Source of the DNA: Rhodosporidiobolus odoratus | Taxonomy: Eukaryota; Basidiomycota; Microbotryomycetes; Sporidiobolales; Sporidiobolaceae | DNA length: 64,000 nt | Reading direction: 5' to 3' | Assembly: GCA_034387635.1 (NCBI GenBank) | Contig: JAOANU010000011.1 | Span: 32,501 to 96,500 of the forward strand | Shown: one piece after another, positions 44,625 to 57,259 of the stretch | Layout: each line of letters begins with the position of its first letter | How positions within the stretch are numbered: position 1 is the stretch's first letter | Position numbers and translations under genes: made by a program | Notes under the pieces: generated by a model | Told to the model about the DNA's origin: nothing | What the model saw: only the letters and a program-made list of their open reading frames with translations | The model's database searches: none

Positions 44625-44961
44625 ACGAGGGGAACGGCTTTCAGTGATGTTGTGTAGCTTGCATGTCAACTGCTCCTTGTTCAATTTCCCCTTCTGCAGT
44701 CGGGTGCTTCCCGCTGCGTTTGACCGACTTCAGAGCTGTGCCTTTATCGAAGAGGGGATGACTAGTTCCGGTACATGTGATTTGTCTGCAGAAGAAGCCT
44801 AGTTGAGAGGAAACACGCAACGAGGAGAACAAGTCACCTTTTAAGCGTAACCTCCGTGACCTACAGCGACGAGAACAAGGATTATGGGGTGACGAGAGCG
44901 AGATCGTAGGAGAACAGGACAAGCACGCGGAATGAGGACGACATGGAGGGCGGCATTTACT
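44625..44961. other. Convergent intergenic region PUP3 / CHD1
   Basis: 337 bp between two stop codons on opposite strands, serving as both 3' UTRs. No gene seen. Confidence 0.6.
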
Positions 44962-47900
44962 CTAACGACTTCTGTGAGCGAGCGATGGGTCTGAAATGGA
45001 GTTTTGCGACTGGGCGAGGGGGGGAAGAGGGGGAGGGGCATGGTGAGGATGAGGCGGGTGGGCGTAAGCAGACGGCGTGCTGCATCCGTTTCCACTGCTG
45101 TGACCGTGCATGTTTGACTGATGATATGGCGATTGAGCGTGGCCGGAGAGGTTAGACGGCTGGTGCGAAAGCGTGGGGTAGGGCGAAGCACCAGCGGGAG
45201 ATTGCGATGCAGTTGAAGACGTGGAAGCCAGACGGTTGAAGCTGGGCAGATCCGAGCCTGACTGGGTACGCTGCTTCTTGGCGGGTGGTTCCGAGGGCTT
45301 CAGGGCGGGGGAGGCAGCGGGGGACTCCTTATTATTGAGCTTGGCGAACCTATATGGTTCAAAGGGTAAACTGATGCAAGGGGCACGAAGAGAGGGCAAA
45401 ACAGGGCGTACATCTGGCGAACCTGTACCGAAGACACTTTGCTCGGCCAGAAGTATGTCGTCCACTTCCCTTTATACCGCGAGATAGAGAGAGGTCAGTG
45501 AGGGTCGTAGGGGCAGGGACGAGAGTAGAATGTACAAAGGTGCTTCCTTTTCCTCTCCTTGTCCTTCGACGTCTGCTCGAACCCGGCCACCACCTCAATC
45601 CTCTGCCCGATCGCAGACACCGTCTCCTTCAGGTGATTGATCTTCTCCTCACGACTCATGTCGTCCGTCGATTTCTTGAGGCGCTTGAGCTCGTTCTTGA
45701 CCGGCCGTAACGCCTCCTTGCAAGTACCCTCATCCATGCTGTCGTAATTGCTTGCGTCGCTTTCCTCCGAGTCCGAGTAATCGGGAGTCGCTTTGCGTTT
45801 CGGCGCGGCCTTGGAGGGCTTGACCGGTTTAGCGGTAGAGGAGGATGAGGAGACCTTGGCATCTTTCGCCTCCTTCTCTTTGACAGGCTTTGGTGCCTTT
45901 TTCGAAGGGGCGGCGGAAGTCGAGGCGTCGAGGGATGCTTTTGGCCGCGGCGCAGAGCTGCCGGAGCGGTGGCCGGGCTTGCTCTTGCTCGAGGTGGATG
46001 GGCCGCGCTCCTCTTCTTGCTCGCGCAAGAGGTGGCAGAGGTAGTCGGCGCGACGGACGAGGTGAATGGCATTGGGAATCTTCTTCTTGCGGTCCTCGGA
46101 CTCCTTCATCTTGGCGTCTTCGAGGAAGAATTTGCCCTCGAATCCGAGCGTCTGGTCTTCGCGGATCGCTTCCCAGCAGCCGTGACCGTACTTCCATACG
46201 CCGACGAGGAGCCTAGCGTCGTCGTTCAGCCCCCATTCGCAATTCCAGGCGGAATTTGACTTGACGTTGTCGAGCGGAAGCGACCACTTGAGCGGGTCGA
46301 ACGCTTTGTTGAGGTCTGCAGAGAGTGAGGTAGTGTCAGGAATCAGCATGGCGCCCTGCGTAGCGTAGCGAGCCAGCGCGAAGAATCGGGAGAAGACGTA
46401 CGAGAGTGAAGAATCTTGAGCTCTTCCGCCCTCTGCACGATCGTCTCGGCGTTGAGCTTGTCGACGCCCCTGAACTCGACCAATGGCGCCTGATTTTTCA
46501 TCTTGGCTGTGATCTCTTCTCCAGCGGACTTCATCTTCTCCAACCTGTCTTGCTTTTCCTTGATCCCCTTGCGACATTCAGCGAGCAGCTCGTCGACCGC
46601 CTGTGTAATAACGCCTCGGTTCTTGTTCTCCAGGCGAGCCTCTTTGACGATGGCATCGTATCGATGACGGATGTCGCCGAAGCGTTGAAGGCCGCGAGAA
46701 AGGTTACGGATGTCGCGGGGTTTCAGCTCGTTGTTGCGCTGGGTTGTCGTTCCGCGAGGGGCAGCGGGCTTCTTCTGCGTGGCTGCGGCACGAGGGGAGG
46801 ACGGAGAAGACGAGAGCGGAGAAGGTGGACCAGCGTCGCCGCCGGCCCCTTGGTACGCTCCTCTTCCCACCTTCGCGGCCGCGCGACGGATGCTCTGCTC
46901 CGCCCTCTCCTTGTCTGCCTCGGCCGCGAGCTCCGCCTGAATACGCTCGCGGTCTTCAGCGGGAATGATATCGTCCCAAGAGGTCATGTCGGCCTTGACG
47001 TCTTGCACGGCAAACTGGTTGAGGAACTCTTGCCCACCAAGCGAGGTGCCGGTCGGAGCGGTCGCCGTCTCGAACTCTTCAGCCTGGTTGATGACGGCGT
47101 CGAGATCCATCTCTTCGAGCTTCGACTGCGCTCCTTCCGACTTGAATATATTGGCGGCGCCGAACTTGAGGATGGAAGATAGCTCCTCGCGGGTGTAGTT
47201 TTCGGGCTTCGTCTTGGTCGTCTTCTCGCCGAGGTTCTTGCCAGAGGTGTCCATCTGATTGACGACTGTTTGCAAGGGAGTTGATCAGCGCGGATAGAGG
47301 ATGGCGAGTGCCAACCCGGACTTACTGGCATACTCGAGGATCATTTTCTTGCGAGCGCGCTCGAGTACGTCCTCCTCAACTGTGTCCTTGGTGACGAAAC
47401 GATAGACGCTGACGTGGTTCTTCTGTCCGATACGGTGCGCGCGGGCCATCGCCTGAAGGTCGTTTTGCGGGTTCCTGCGTCACCAAAGCGTAGTGTCAGC
47501 TCGCAACTTTTCGGTGTATCGTGCAGGCGCCAAGACGGAACGCACCAGTCCGAGTCAAAGATGACGACCGTGTCAGCCGTCTCCAGGTTGATACCGAGAC
47601 CACCAGCACGAGTCGAGAGGAGGAAGACAAAGTCGGGCGAGTCGGGCGCGTTGAAGTGCTCGATGGATTTACGGCGAGTCTCAGATGCAACCGTCCCGTC
47701 GAGACGTTGGTGGATGTAGCCACGAAGCGAGCAAAAGTCGGAGAGGATGTCGCTAATCAAATTGGTTGAGAAGGTCAATGCTAACTAACATCAGGAGGTA
47801 GGAAAAGCAGAGGAGACGGAAAACGTACAGCATCCTGACCATCTGGGAGAAGACGAGTACACGGTGACCGTCCTGTTTGAGTCGAGTAAGGAGCTTGTCG

Positions 47901-50900
47901 AGCAAGACCATCTTGCCAGAGTTCATGACGAGCCCTTTGAGCGTTTCCTCCCTGACGCTGGTTTTCGTTTCGACACCGTCAAAGAGGAACGGGTGGTTCG
48001 AGGCCTTCTTGAGCTCCATAGCGATGTTGAGGAGCGAGACGTTTTGAGCAACACCGGACAGTGCGGCGTAGTTCTGCTCGCGAGGCAAGGAAGCGTCAGG
48101 TGCGGAGGGCAGGCGAGGACGAGAGCAGGACGCGACATACCCTGGTGAGGATGTTCTTGTACCACGAGGTTTGCAGATTCGACATCTCGACACGCAGGAT
48201 GCGCTCACTCTTCGTGGGCAGCTCCTTGATGACATCGCGCTTGAGACGGCGGAGCATGATCGACTCGAGCTTGGTGTGCAGGTCGCGGATCTTCGCCTCG
48301 TTCTCCTCATCTATTGAGCACGAGGGCAAAGTCAGCGCAGGTAGCAAACGGTCGCACCGAGGGACGCACCGTTCAAGTCGAATTCGCCAGCGAGCTCGAA
48401 TCGCTCGGGATGGAGGAAATGCATGAGAGCGAGAAGCTCTACAAGGTAACGCGTCAGCGGTGTTATCGGTCGAGAGGACAAGAACAGGTGAAAAACAACT
48501 CGGCTTACCTTTCACGTTGTTTTGCAATGGGGTACCAGTGATAAGGAGCTTGGCGGCAGCAGAGAAACCGGCTAACGCTTTGTAGAGCGCCGACTCGGAG
48601 TTCTTGAGACGGTGAGCCTGTCGATTGAAGGAGAGTCAGACGTTGAAAGGCAAGCGCCGTGTACGAGGAAGACCGCGCGACACTTACTTCGTCGACCATG
48701 AGATACTGCCACTTGATCGCCCCGAGTTCCACCTCATCCTTGAGCGCAAACTCGTACGTCGTAAGTAGAACGTTGAACTTGATCTTCTTGGCCGTCCCGA
48801 ATTCATGTTCGCGGATCATCTCCCTGGAAGGGCCGGTGCCGGTGTAGGCGATGACATTGCAGTCGGGAGCCCAGGTTGCAAGTTGACTCTGCCATGCTGG
48901 AAGCGTGGAAAGCGGGACGACGACGAGGAAAGGACCGTATTGGTGTTGAGCATGGTAGAGGTAGTTGAGGAAGGAACAAGACTGAACCGTCTTGCCGAGA
49001 CCCATCTGCACGTGAGGAGTGACAGAGTATCAGCGAGGCCCACAGGAATGCGTACAACCAGCAGTAACGACCAGCGGAAAGGGACGGAATGTTGAAAGCA
49101 AGCGCACCTCGTCGGCCAAGATTCCATTATCGCCCCTTGACCACAGATACGCAAGCCAGTTCAAACCCGTCATCTGGAAATCCTTCAACTTCCCACACTT
49201 CTTGACGTAGTCGGGCTCTTCGGTAAGCTTGACGAATGCAGGGCGGCCACGCGAGGTGCTCGCGCTCTTGGCGGGTAGGCGGGCGGATCCTTCGCGTTCG
49301 AGGAAGGAGTCAATGGCGGGACCACCTGAAGGAAGGGCTTGAATCGTGTCGAAATCTTCCCAAGTCGAGTCGCTGTAGTGCAGGCCTTTCCATTTGCAGA
49401 GGTACTCGACTGGACGCGATAGCGAATGTTAGCTGGGCGAGAGCAAGCGGACTGAACGGGAAGAGACGGACCGTGATCGTGATCAACCATGTCGTTCGCA
49501 TCGGCCTCCCTCTGCGAGATGATCCTCTCGACGACCTTGTACCCCTCCAGCTGATCCGCCAATCTCTCCTTCTCCAGATTCAGCGCTTCGAGGTCTTCCC
49601 TACTGATACTCGGATCGTGCAGCATGCTCTGCTGCACCCAAAATACCTTGTTGATGTAGTTATCGAGGCGCTTGAACCCTTTGAAGCGCTTCAGGTGCTC
49701 GTAAGTTTCCCACGTGTCGTGAATGTGCGAAAAGTTTTGCCACTTGACGAGGAAGCGGAGGTTGAGCTGAGGTTCGTCCTTCTCATCGTCCTCTGAGAGA
49801 GAGATGAAAGCAGGTCAACAAGGCGAACGAGAGAAAGGCATGGTGGCAAGAGAACGAACCGTGAGACGGATCGCGCTTGTGGGCAAAGATGCCGTCGATG
49901 GCGTCCTCGGCCGCTGTACGCATTGAAAAGGCACATGAGCGGGTGAAGGCACATCGCAAAGCAATTAGGAAACGTACGTTTATCTTGCGCTCCGACCGCC
50001 TCTTGCTCATAGCAATACCCCTCCTCTTCCTCGCTCAACTCACTACCAAACATCTCCTCAACGTTGTAGTTGGGGAGCACCTTGCCGTTCCGACTCGACA
50101 ACCTCGGCATCTCGAAGTCTCTGGTGTCGAGCGCTCGGCCGTTGTTGGCGCGAGCTCGAGCGCGTTTACGACCGGCTTTTGTCTTCGGAGCCTTATTGGC
50201 GTTGACAACGTACTCGTCGGAGGCGTCGCTTGAGGAAGCACCGGCTTCCTCCTCCTCTGAGGACGAGCGTACGGTGCGCGAATGAGTCGTGGCTGTAAGT
50301 GGCAAGTAACGAGGGAAGGGGGATTGAGGTAGCGAGCAGGGGCAGGCAAGGGAAGTCAGCTGAGGCAGGCATGCCGGAGAGGAGGACGAGGAGGACGGAC
50401 CCGTTCTGCCCTTTCCCTTCTTCCTAGCCCGAGGATTCGACGAGCCGTCCGAGTCCTCGTCGTCGTATACCTGATAGCGCTGTTCCGACGAGAAAATAGC
50501 GAGAGCACGAGTCAGTCAAATTCGGGTCGTGAGCAGCGGGCAGGGCAGTAGCTATGACTCGAGACGAACCTGGGTCTTTGCAGTGGAAGCGCGCCCCTGT
50601 TGGGCGACAGATGTGAACAGTGAAACACGCAAGTTAGTACGAAGCAGCGTCGAGGCCTGGAGAGAGAAAAGCAGAAGGAGGCAAGTGTGTATGGACAGGG
50701 ACGAACCGACCGCCTCAACCCGTACAAATCCGCGTCAACATCCTCGGGCAACTCCAACCTCGCCTTTCCCTTCCCTTTTCCTCCTCCTCCAAATCCGAGC
50801 GGAGGCGGCGGTGGGGGTCTCCTCCCGCCCCGACCCATCCTCCCTACATGGCCGCTTCCTTCGCTTTCGACGTCCTCTTCTTCCTCCGCACCCTCGAGCG

Positions 50901-51198
50901 CGATCGGCGAGTCTTGGTACGCGGCATCGTCGTGATCTTCTTCCTCTTCACCACCGCCAGACTCTCCCTCGGAGGCACTCATCGGGACGTCCTCGCCGGG
51001 CTGTTCTTCCGATTGATTGTCGTACCGCGAAGGAGGAGAAAGAGTTGCCAATCCACCGTCGACTTGCATCGGAGCTGGGATGGGAGCACCGGCTGCTGCA
51101 TCGTAGACGACGCCAGCAGGGTTGTGTCCCGTTGAAGTGGAAGCGGAAGAAGAACCGGCGACGGCTTGAGGGAAGGAAGGGAACTGAGTTGGATCCAT
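44962..51198 (-). CDS. CHD1: Chromodomain-helicase CHD1 (ATP-dependent nucleosome remodeller)
   Basis: Eighteen exons from complement 51198-50707 (exon 1) to 45349-44962 (exon 18), 4947 nt, 1648 aa. Intermediate exons: 50596-50570, 50479-50401, 50292-49978, 49913-49860, 49792-49472, 49409-49108, 49005-48688, 48617-48509, 48438-48370, 48310-48141, 48073-47829, 47752-47546, 47474-47326, 47265-46402, 46315-45536, 45469-45412. Order: acidic N-terminus with YGLRRSGRAS; tandem chromodomains ([40 protein letters not shown]). The SNF2 ATPase has [14 protein letters not shown] Walker A, DEAH split by an intron, [10 protein letters not shown], and the helicase-C motifs [12 protein letters not shown] and [18 protein letters not shown]. 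Then a SANT-SLIDE-like region ([20 protein letters not shown]) and the helical CHCT domain ([20 protein letters not shown] ... KRKHLW). These define CHD1, which spaces nucleosomes behind elongating Pol II. The start Met at 51198 is preceded by an intron-like sequence. Confidence 0.95.
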
Positions 51199-52164
51199 CG
51201 GATATGGTGAGTTGAAATGACTACGGCGACTGCTGAAGCTGCATCGAGGGAATGTCAAGTGCGCAATCAGCTTCCAGTAGGTCACGGTGAGGTTGCGAAC
51301 GTCTCCGATGTACCTTTGAACCTCGTGAAGAGTGCGCGCTCCTCGATTCGTTGACCAGGAGACGTGGCCTGTCAGCTAGATTGGGACGCAGTGAGCACGT
51401 ACAAGCTAGTCCGGCAGTACTAGGTGCTGTGAGAGACGAGAGAGAGAGGTTGAAGCGTCGTCGCCGTTCACTTTCGAAACAAACGGCGAAGGGAGAAGGG
51501 AAACGACGACGAGCACGAAGGCGCTAAACAGGATTTCGTTTCCCTCTCGGTTGACCTCGGTCTAGCGCTTGTCGCTCTGTCTCTGAAGTCTAGCCAGCGG
51601 GACAGGCTGAATGAAAAAAGCGTTTACAACTGTCGAACCAGATCGCCGCGAGAGAGAAGAGAGAGAACGGGAGGCAAAGGGGGAAGCGACGAGGAGAGAA
51701 GACTAGGGAGCCGGACAGGGTGCAAACGGAACCAGACGAGATGCACCCGACGCAAGAGAAGCGGGAAAGACGCTCGACCTCCTCGCAGGCTGTCCGAGGG
51801 CGAAAATGAATAGAGCAGGGGAACTGCAAGCTTGACGACGGAGGCGACACGAGGGGCCGACCACCACGGCGGCGCAGGGGTGGAGCAATTCGAAAGAAGG
51901 TAGGCGGGGCAAAGCAACAAGGCGGCGAGAGGCGAACGACTATGACTTTTGGGGTACAAACCGAGATGAGGAAAATGGGGCAACGGTTGGAGAATAGGCG
52001 AGGGAAAACGCGAGTGTAGGAGGCGCTAGTGATATCTGGAGGAAGGATAGAGCGGGGACAGGCGTGGGCGGCAAGCGGGAATGGACGGAAGGGATTAGGT
52101 GATGTGCAGGCGGGGCGAGGAGAAGGGAGATAGACAACGGGCTGATCGATGTTGCGAGCCGTGC
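51199..52164. promoter_or_regulatory. Upstream region of CHD1 / 3' region of PWWP gene
   Basis: 966 bp without a supportable gene. Bases just above the CHD1 start look like the 3' part of a 5'-UTR intron (CTTCAGCAG at ~51231-51239, minus strand). The rest holds short frames only. Confidence 0.4.
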
Positions 52165-54273
52165 TTAAGCCGACTCCTCGGCAGCCGGCGCAGCCTCTTC
52201 CTTCTTCTTCTCCTCCTCTTCCTTCTCAGGCGCCGGAGCCTCCTCGGCAGGTGCGGCCTCGCCGTTCTCTTCCTTCTTCTCTTCGGCTGGCTCCTCCTTC
52301 TTGTCCTCTTCCTCACAATTCTCCTTGACCTCGTCGCCGTTAGCGTCATTGCCGTTCTCAGCAGGCGTCTCTTCATCGGGTTTGGGGGACCCTTCCGTGC
52401 CGCCGAGCAAAGACGCCCACTTGGACGCGAGCTGGGACGAGCGTTCGCGGAACGAGTACTTGTCTTCCTCGGGGATCTGGTCGTCCTTCATCAGAGCGAT
52501 GCGCTTGAGGACCTTGGCGAGCTTGGATTCCTGCAGAGCGCAAGGGCGAAGACGAGGGTCGGAAGGGGTAAAGAAGCGATGGATGGAGATCAGGGGGAGG
52601 ATGATAAGCACGTGGCGGAGGTGACGAGACCGATGAAGACGGACCTGAAGCCATTCCTTCTTCATTTCGAAAGACTCCATCGCGTCAAAGTACTCGGCGC
52701 ACTTGGGCATCTCCTGCGCATTTGACCGGCGTTAGGAAAGTTGATGGGCCAAGCACAACGTAGGGACGTACGTCAGCAGCCGGGGCGGCCTTGCCGAGGA
52801 AGACCTGTATCGCAGGAAGAGCGTTAACGCCGACTCAGTTATGCGGGCCTGCCTTGAGGAACGAAGAGAGAGGGACAAGGCTTGCCTTCTGGAGCTTGTG
52901 TCGCCAACTCTTGACGGTATCGGCACCAGGGTCCTCTGCTATTCAGACAGTGTAAGCCTAGTGACATAACGGCAGCTAAGTGAAAATGGGAAGTAACAGA
53001 CCCGAGGTCCTGGCCTTCTTGGTCGAGGGAGCCTCGTCGTCTTCATTACTCTTCTTAGCTGCAGCCTGCACGCATAGATATGCAGCGGCGTTCAGCGACG
53101 CGGTCTCAGCGTGAGGACCTCACCATCCAGAAGGGAATCGAGACGAACCTTCTTGCCCTTGCCCTCGTCTTTGGGCTTCTTGGCCTTCTTGTCATCCTTC
53201 TTAGCGCCGGCCTCACTGGCCCTCTTCCTCTTCTTGTCACCCTTCTTGCCCTTGCCAGCGTCCTCCTCGTCGTCAAGCATGTCCTCGTCCTCGCCCTGAG
53301 CGGCCTCGAGCTGCGCCATGGCCTCGTCGTACTCGGCTTGCTGGTCCGCCTTGTCCTGAACCCAACCGCTCGGGTCCTGAGCGATCTTGTAGCCGGCGAG
53401 GAGGTCACCCTTCTTCTTGCTCGGCGAGGAGATGTAGGCTTCGATTTCCTTTGGGGTCAGGAGGGAGAGGTCGGCCGGGCGGGCCCACGAGCTATCGAAG
53501 ATAGGCCGTCAGTACACTTCGAGCGGGAGGCAGTAGTAGCAGCGAATGTCGCTCACAAGTCGCCAGTAGGGAAGAATTGAACCAAATAGATGTTCTTAGT
53601 CTTGGGCTTCTCCTTCTTGACCTTGGGGTTGGCATCGTCGTGGTCCAGGATCTGTGAACACAGGCAGAGCGACCGAGAGAGAGGAGATATGCAGAGAAGA
53701 ATCAGCGATCGGACGCGTTCCACGCTCTCAGACGCGACTTGTGAGGTCGCGCAGGGGAACAGCTATAACGAAGCCATACGTTCCTCCTGCGCGCTTGGAC
53801 CTTGTCAATAAGAGCATAGCGAGCTCGAGGCGCCCTCGGAAAGGATGCGAAGCGCCGGCCATGTCCCGACGCAGCTGGTCCCACCCCGGCTCGGTTACCA
53901 AGCCGCCACGCTCGCTGGAAGCGTACAGCCCCATGCCGGCGCCTGCTGAAGCCTTGTAGACAAGGTAGCCGCGTCCAGCTCGACGCCGCGGGCGTGGTTG
54001 AGGGTTGTTTGGCCGTCTCCTCTCGCCAGTCGATTCTCAACGTGATGCCATCGTTCGCGCGGTGTAAAGGGCGAGGCGTACATGTCCCGGCCAGGCAGGG
54101 TAACCCTTGATCTTTGCGAGAACCTGCACGACGTCCCCCAAGCGGGTTAGCGAACAGAGACCCAGTGGAAGGGCAGGAAGGAGGGAGAGCTAACTTACGA
54201 TATCACCGACAGAGTAGACGTGCGAGGGGTCGCTCGAGGCGGTGTCCTTGGCCTTGGTAGCTTTGGGAGGCAT
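52165..54273 (-). CDS. PWWP-domain chromatin protein with LEDGF-like helical domain and acidic tail
   Basis: Nine exons: complement 54273-54199, 54123-54082, 53651-53557, 53491-53149, 53065-53002, 52938-52886, 52804-52772, 52713-52645, 52530-52165; 1140 nt, 379 aa. The PWWP domain spans ~18-85: YSVGDI-VLAKIKGYPAWPGH-ILDHDD, then YLVQFFPTGDFSWARPADLSLL. PWWP modules bind H3K36-methylated nucleosomes. A Lys-rich, nuclear-type stretch follows (GKGKKGDKKRKRASEAG). A helical segment at ~210-290 (DTVKSWRHKLQKVFL ... MPKCAEYFDAMESFEMKKEW ... KLAKVLKRIALM) resembles the TFIIS-N/IBD-like domains of LEDGF relatives (inference). The tail is Glu/Lys/Ala-rich. Intron 2 is unusually long (430 nt) and intron 6 starts GCAAGC (GC-AG). 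No closer orthologue is claimed. Confidence 0.85.
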
Positions 54274-54697
54274 TGTTTATTGGGTGTATCTAGTTGGAAA
54301 GAAGAAGAGTCGAACTGAAGGTGAGAGAGTGAGATCTGAGAGAGGCGGGAGACGGAAGCGACGGGGGGAGTTGACAAGCGCGTAGCGGCTGTAGAGGGCA
54401 AGACGTACAGCGACAGGGTAGACTCAGACAACACACGCACGCAGGATCACCCAACTCACGCGTGTGAGACGAGATCAAGTACAGCGCTCCCAAAAGCCTT
54501 CTCTTCTGGAAATGAATCGATTCCGATTTTCACTCAGAGCCCACCCCGGCAGTCAGCTCGAGAACAGACCCCCCAGGCAATGAACACACATGGCCATTTT
54601 AATCGCACTACCCATTCCCTCTTCCCCGGATCTACGTATACCTCGACGCCTTCCTTCCCGCTTTTCTCCTCGAGCTCAGCCACCTTTTCCGTCCCAC
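54274..54697. promoter_or_regulatory. Upstream region of PWWP gene / 3' region of ATP16
   Basis: 424 bp between a start and a stop codon on the same (minus) strand. No gene recognised. Confidence 0.4.
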
Positions 54698-55920
54698 TTA
54701 GGCCTTGAGCGCCGACTGGAGAGCCTCGTAGACCTGCACCTCAATCTGTGCCTCGGCCTTCTCCTCCTCGGTACCGGAGCCGCCAGCAACACGCTGGGCC
54801 TCCGCGAGAGAAGAACGAATGGCCTGCAAATTTACGAGAAAAGAAAACAGAATGAGGTCAAAAATGTTCCAGCTCCACGTCAAGGGTAGAGAGGATGCGA
54901 TGGTGGTATGGAACGCACCTCGGGGGAGAAAGCGTCGAGCGGGTCTGGGGAGGAGCATGGGAGGGAGAAGAAGAGGGACCAGACAAAGACACAGCACGCA
55001 AAGAATCGGTCTTGCGTCAGTCAAGAATAGGGGTCCGCCTAGAAAGGACGTCAACGCACAAGCCTCAACCGCGTTGACGGTGAGAGTGTTGTTGGGGTGA
55101 ACGTTGGCGAATCCGCCGGAAACTGCGCAGAACGGAAAAGTCAGCTCATCGTGTTACCGCACCGCAAGACGCGGAGAACACAGGCTAGAACGGTCGGAGG
55201 GAACGGAGGAACAGGCGCGCACCAAACCACTTCTTGCTCTCGTTTGCGGAACCCTCAATCACCTCGAGGACACCAGGCTTGAGCGCCTCAATCGACGGAA
55301 CGTGGTTGGCGAGGCTGTCCAGCGAGTCAGTGAAAGACAGAGGTCAGCAGCTGCTGTCGAGCGATTCGCGGCGATACGCTTGACGAGTGCAAGGACAAGA
55401 AAAGGGAGGAGGAAAGGAAAGAGTGGACGAAAAAGCGGATGGAGGAGGACTTACACACCGAGGTCACCGGACTCGGCAGCGAGGTTGACCTGGACGACGT
55501 CTTGGGAGGAGAAGATGGTCTGCGCATAGCTAGTGTCAGTACGATGAACCGAGGTATGCGAGGTAGCGATGTCGAAGTAGGGTATCTCGAGGTGAGGTCG
55601 TCGACGGAGCTGCGAGTCTCGCCAGCATGTCGTCCCTAACCATCGCAGTACTGACGGCAGCGTCCCTGCCCGCTGTGTACGAGACAAGCGGGCGTCGAGT
55701 GTCCTCAGCCCATCCTTCTCCGCCCGCTGATCTCGTCCACTGACCATACCTTTGACGGTCTCGAAATGCCGCTTTGTACAGTTAGAAAGGATTGAGGACC
55801 TACCTCGTGGGGCAAGACGAGCGAGAGCTTCAATTTGTCGGAAGTGGAAGCGACTTCAGCGTAGCCACGGCGGGACACGGCACGAAGGGCAGAAGGAGCG
55901 GCGCGGCGAAGGGCGAACAT
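54698..55920 (-). CDS. ATP16: Mitochondrial F1F0 ATP synthase subunit delta
   Basis: Central-stalk subunit of F1 (homologous to bacterial epsilon). Six exons: complement 55920-55804, 55519-55455, 55314-55223, 55122-55060, 54944-54919, 54823-54698; 489 nt, 162 aa, the usual length. The first ~22 residues (MFALRRAAPSALRAVSRRGYAE) are Arg/Ala-rich and lack acid residues until the end, a good mitochondrial presequence with a probable cleavage at RGYAE. The beta-sandwich follows (KLKLSLVLPHE-TIFSSQDVVQVNLAAESGDLGV-LANHVPSIEALKPGVLEVIE), then SGGFANVHPNNTLTVNAVEAYPLDAF and the C-terminal helical hairpin (IRSSLAEAQRVAGG...IEVQVYEALQSALKA). Intron 1 is long (284 nt). Divergent from TOA1. Confidence 0.95.
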
Positions 55921-56239
55921 TCTCAACTAGGGTCTATATTGAGACTGTAGGAGGGTTCAGGGGGTTGTACAGAGACGAGGCGAATAGAAGAAGGCGAGTG
56001 AAGGCTCGGGAGGAGCTGGACTCAAGGTTACCACTTGTTTACCCACTTCTGCTCTGTCTGGTGGGATTCCGACTCGTACAATCACGCGAGAATACTCTTC
56101 ACCACTCCCTCGCCCGCTTATAGCTCGTCCCACGACGTTGTTGCCGAGTACCTCTCGCCCCACTCGTCCCTCAAGTCGTTACTCGCACCCCCAACGCGTA
56201 CGGTTCAGCCAGAGACCAGGACAAGCCGCATCAGACAAG
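55921..56239. promoter_or_regulatory. Divergent promoter, ATP16 / TOA1
   Basis: 319 bp between opposite start codons. No canonical TATA box. A TATAG-like stretch at ~56119-56123 lies about 120 bp before the TOA1 start. Confidence 0.45.
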
Positions 56240-57259
56240 ATGAGTAACAAGGCGGTCGTGCGCTCCTTTCTTCCCGCACTCACCTCGAGTTGCATGACTA
56301 ACCTTTCCCCTCCTTCCTCCTCGTCATCCTTTCCACCCTTCTGTTCAGCCCGCGGTCTACCGCTCCATCATCTCGTCCACCGTCTCGCAGATCCGTCCCG
56401 ACTTTGACGCCCTCGGCGTTGAAGAAGCCGTCCTGCAAGAACTCGTCCGTCTATGGGAACTCAAGTTGGCCCAGAGTCGGGCGGCCGATTTCACCGGAGA
56501 TGACAGGCTCGAAGGCGTCGCGAGGGGGTTCCTGCCAAGGGACCCGAACGAGAAGAGGGAGGATGCCGAGGTGCGTTCAGGTTACCTCTGCCTCCTCCCC
56601 GGCTTTTCTCGTCTTTCTTCCCTTGTCCTGTGCTTTGAGGACCTGCACCCTTTTCGGATGCCTTTACCGGCGTTTCTCTTGTAGTCCGACTCATTGATCC
56701 CTTGTATTTCGCTCATGCGCAGCCCGACAAATCCACATCGTCTCGCAAGCCCAAGAAGGAAGGATCAGATGGAGAAGACGGCGAAGGCGACGACGAAGAC
56801 GCGATCAACTCGGACCTGGACGATGACGATGATCTGGACGAGCAGGACGACGCAGAGGGAGCGGAGGCGGGAGGTGATCTGGTCATTGCGCTGTACGAGA
56901 AGGTGCGCTCTTCTCGTCTTTCGACTCCCGCGTAGCTCGCTCGCAGTAGCCGCGCGTTCCGTCTTGACGTCAAATGGGCGGCTTGATACCGACGACTGAC
57001 CCGATGCATTTGTTCCGCAGGTCCAGCGGGTCAAGAACAAGTGGAAAGTCACGCTCAAAGACGGCCTCGTATCGGTCAACGGCAAAGAGTACCTGTTCGC
57101 CAAATGCCAAGGGTATGTCGCGAGTCTCTTACCCTGTGCACACCCACTTCTGGTGGAACGCATCGAATCAGAGCCAAGCGCTCAACTCGCCTTGTCCTTT
57201 GCTCCCCTTCCTTCCTCTCGGTTTTGGGTCGCCGCGCGGACAGCGAGTTTGAGTGGTGA
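56240..57259 (+). CDS. TOA1: Transcription initiation factor TFIIA large subunit
   Basis: Binds TBP-TATA and stabilises the preinitiation complex. Five exons: 56240-56257, 56349-56570, 56723-56902, 57021-57112, 57244-57259; 528 nt, 175 aa. The N-terminal four-helix part reads VYRSIISSTVSQIRPDFDAL...VLQELVRLWELKLAQSRA. The linker is highly acidic (NSDLDDDDDLDEQDDAEGAE). The C-terminal beta-barrel strand region reads LVIALYEKVQRVKNKWKVTL-KDGLVSVNGKEYLFAKCQGEFEW, ending in the family's EW. The first intron boundary is my choice (GTGCGC donor at 56258); GTCGTG three bases upstream would remove one residue. The protein is short for TFIIA-alpha/beta because the central linker is small, as in other yeasts. 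Confidence 0.93.

Noticed and set aside
46406..47182. 258-aa plus-strand frame antisense to CHD1
   Set aside because: Mirror of GC-rich coding sequence; the CHD1 frame carries the conserved residues.
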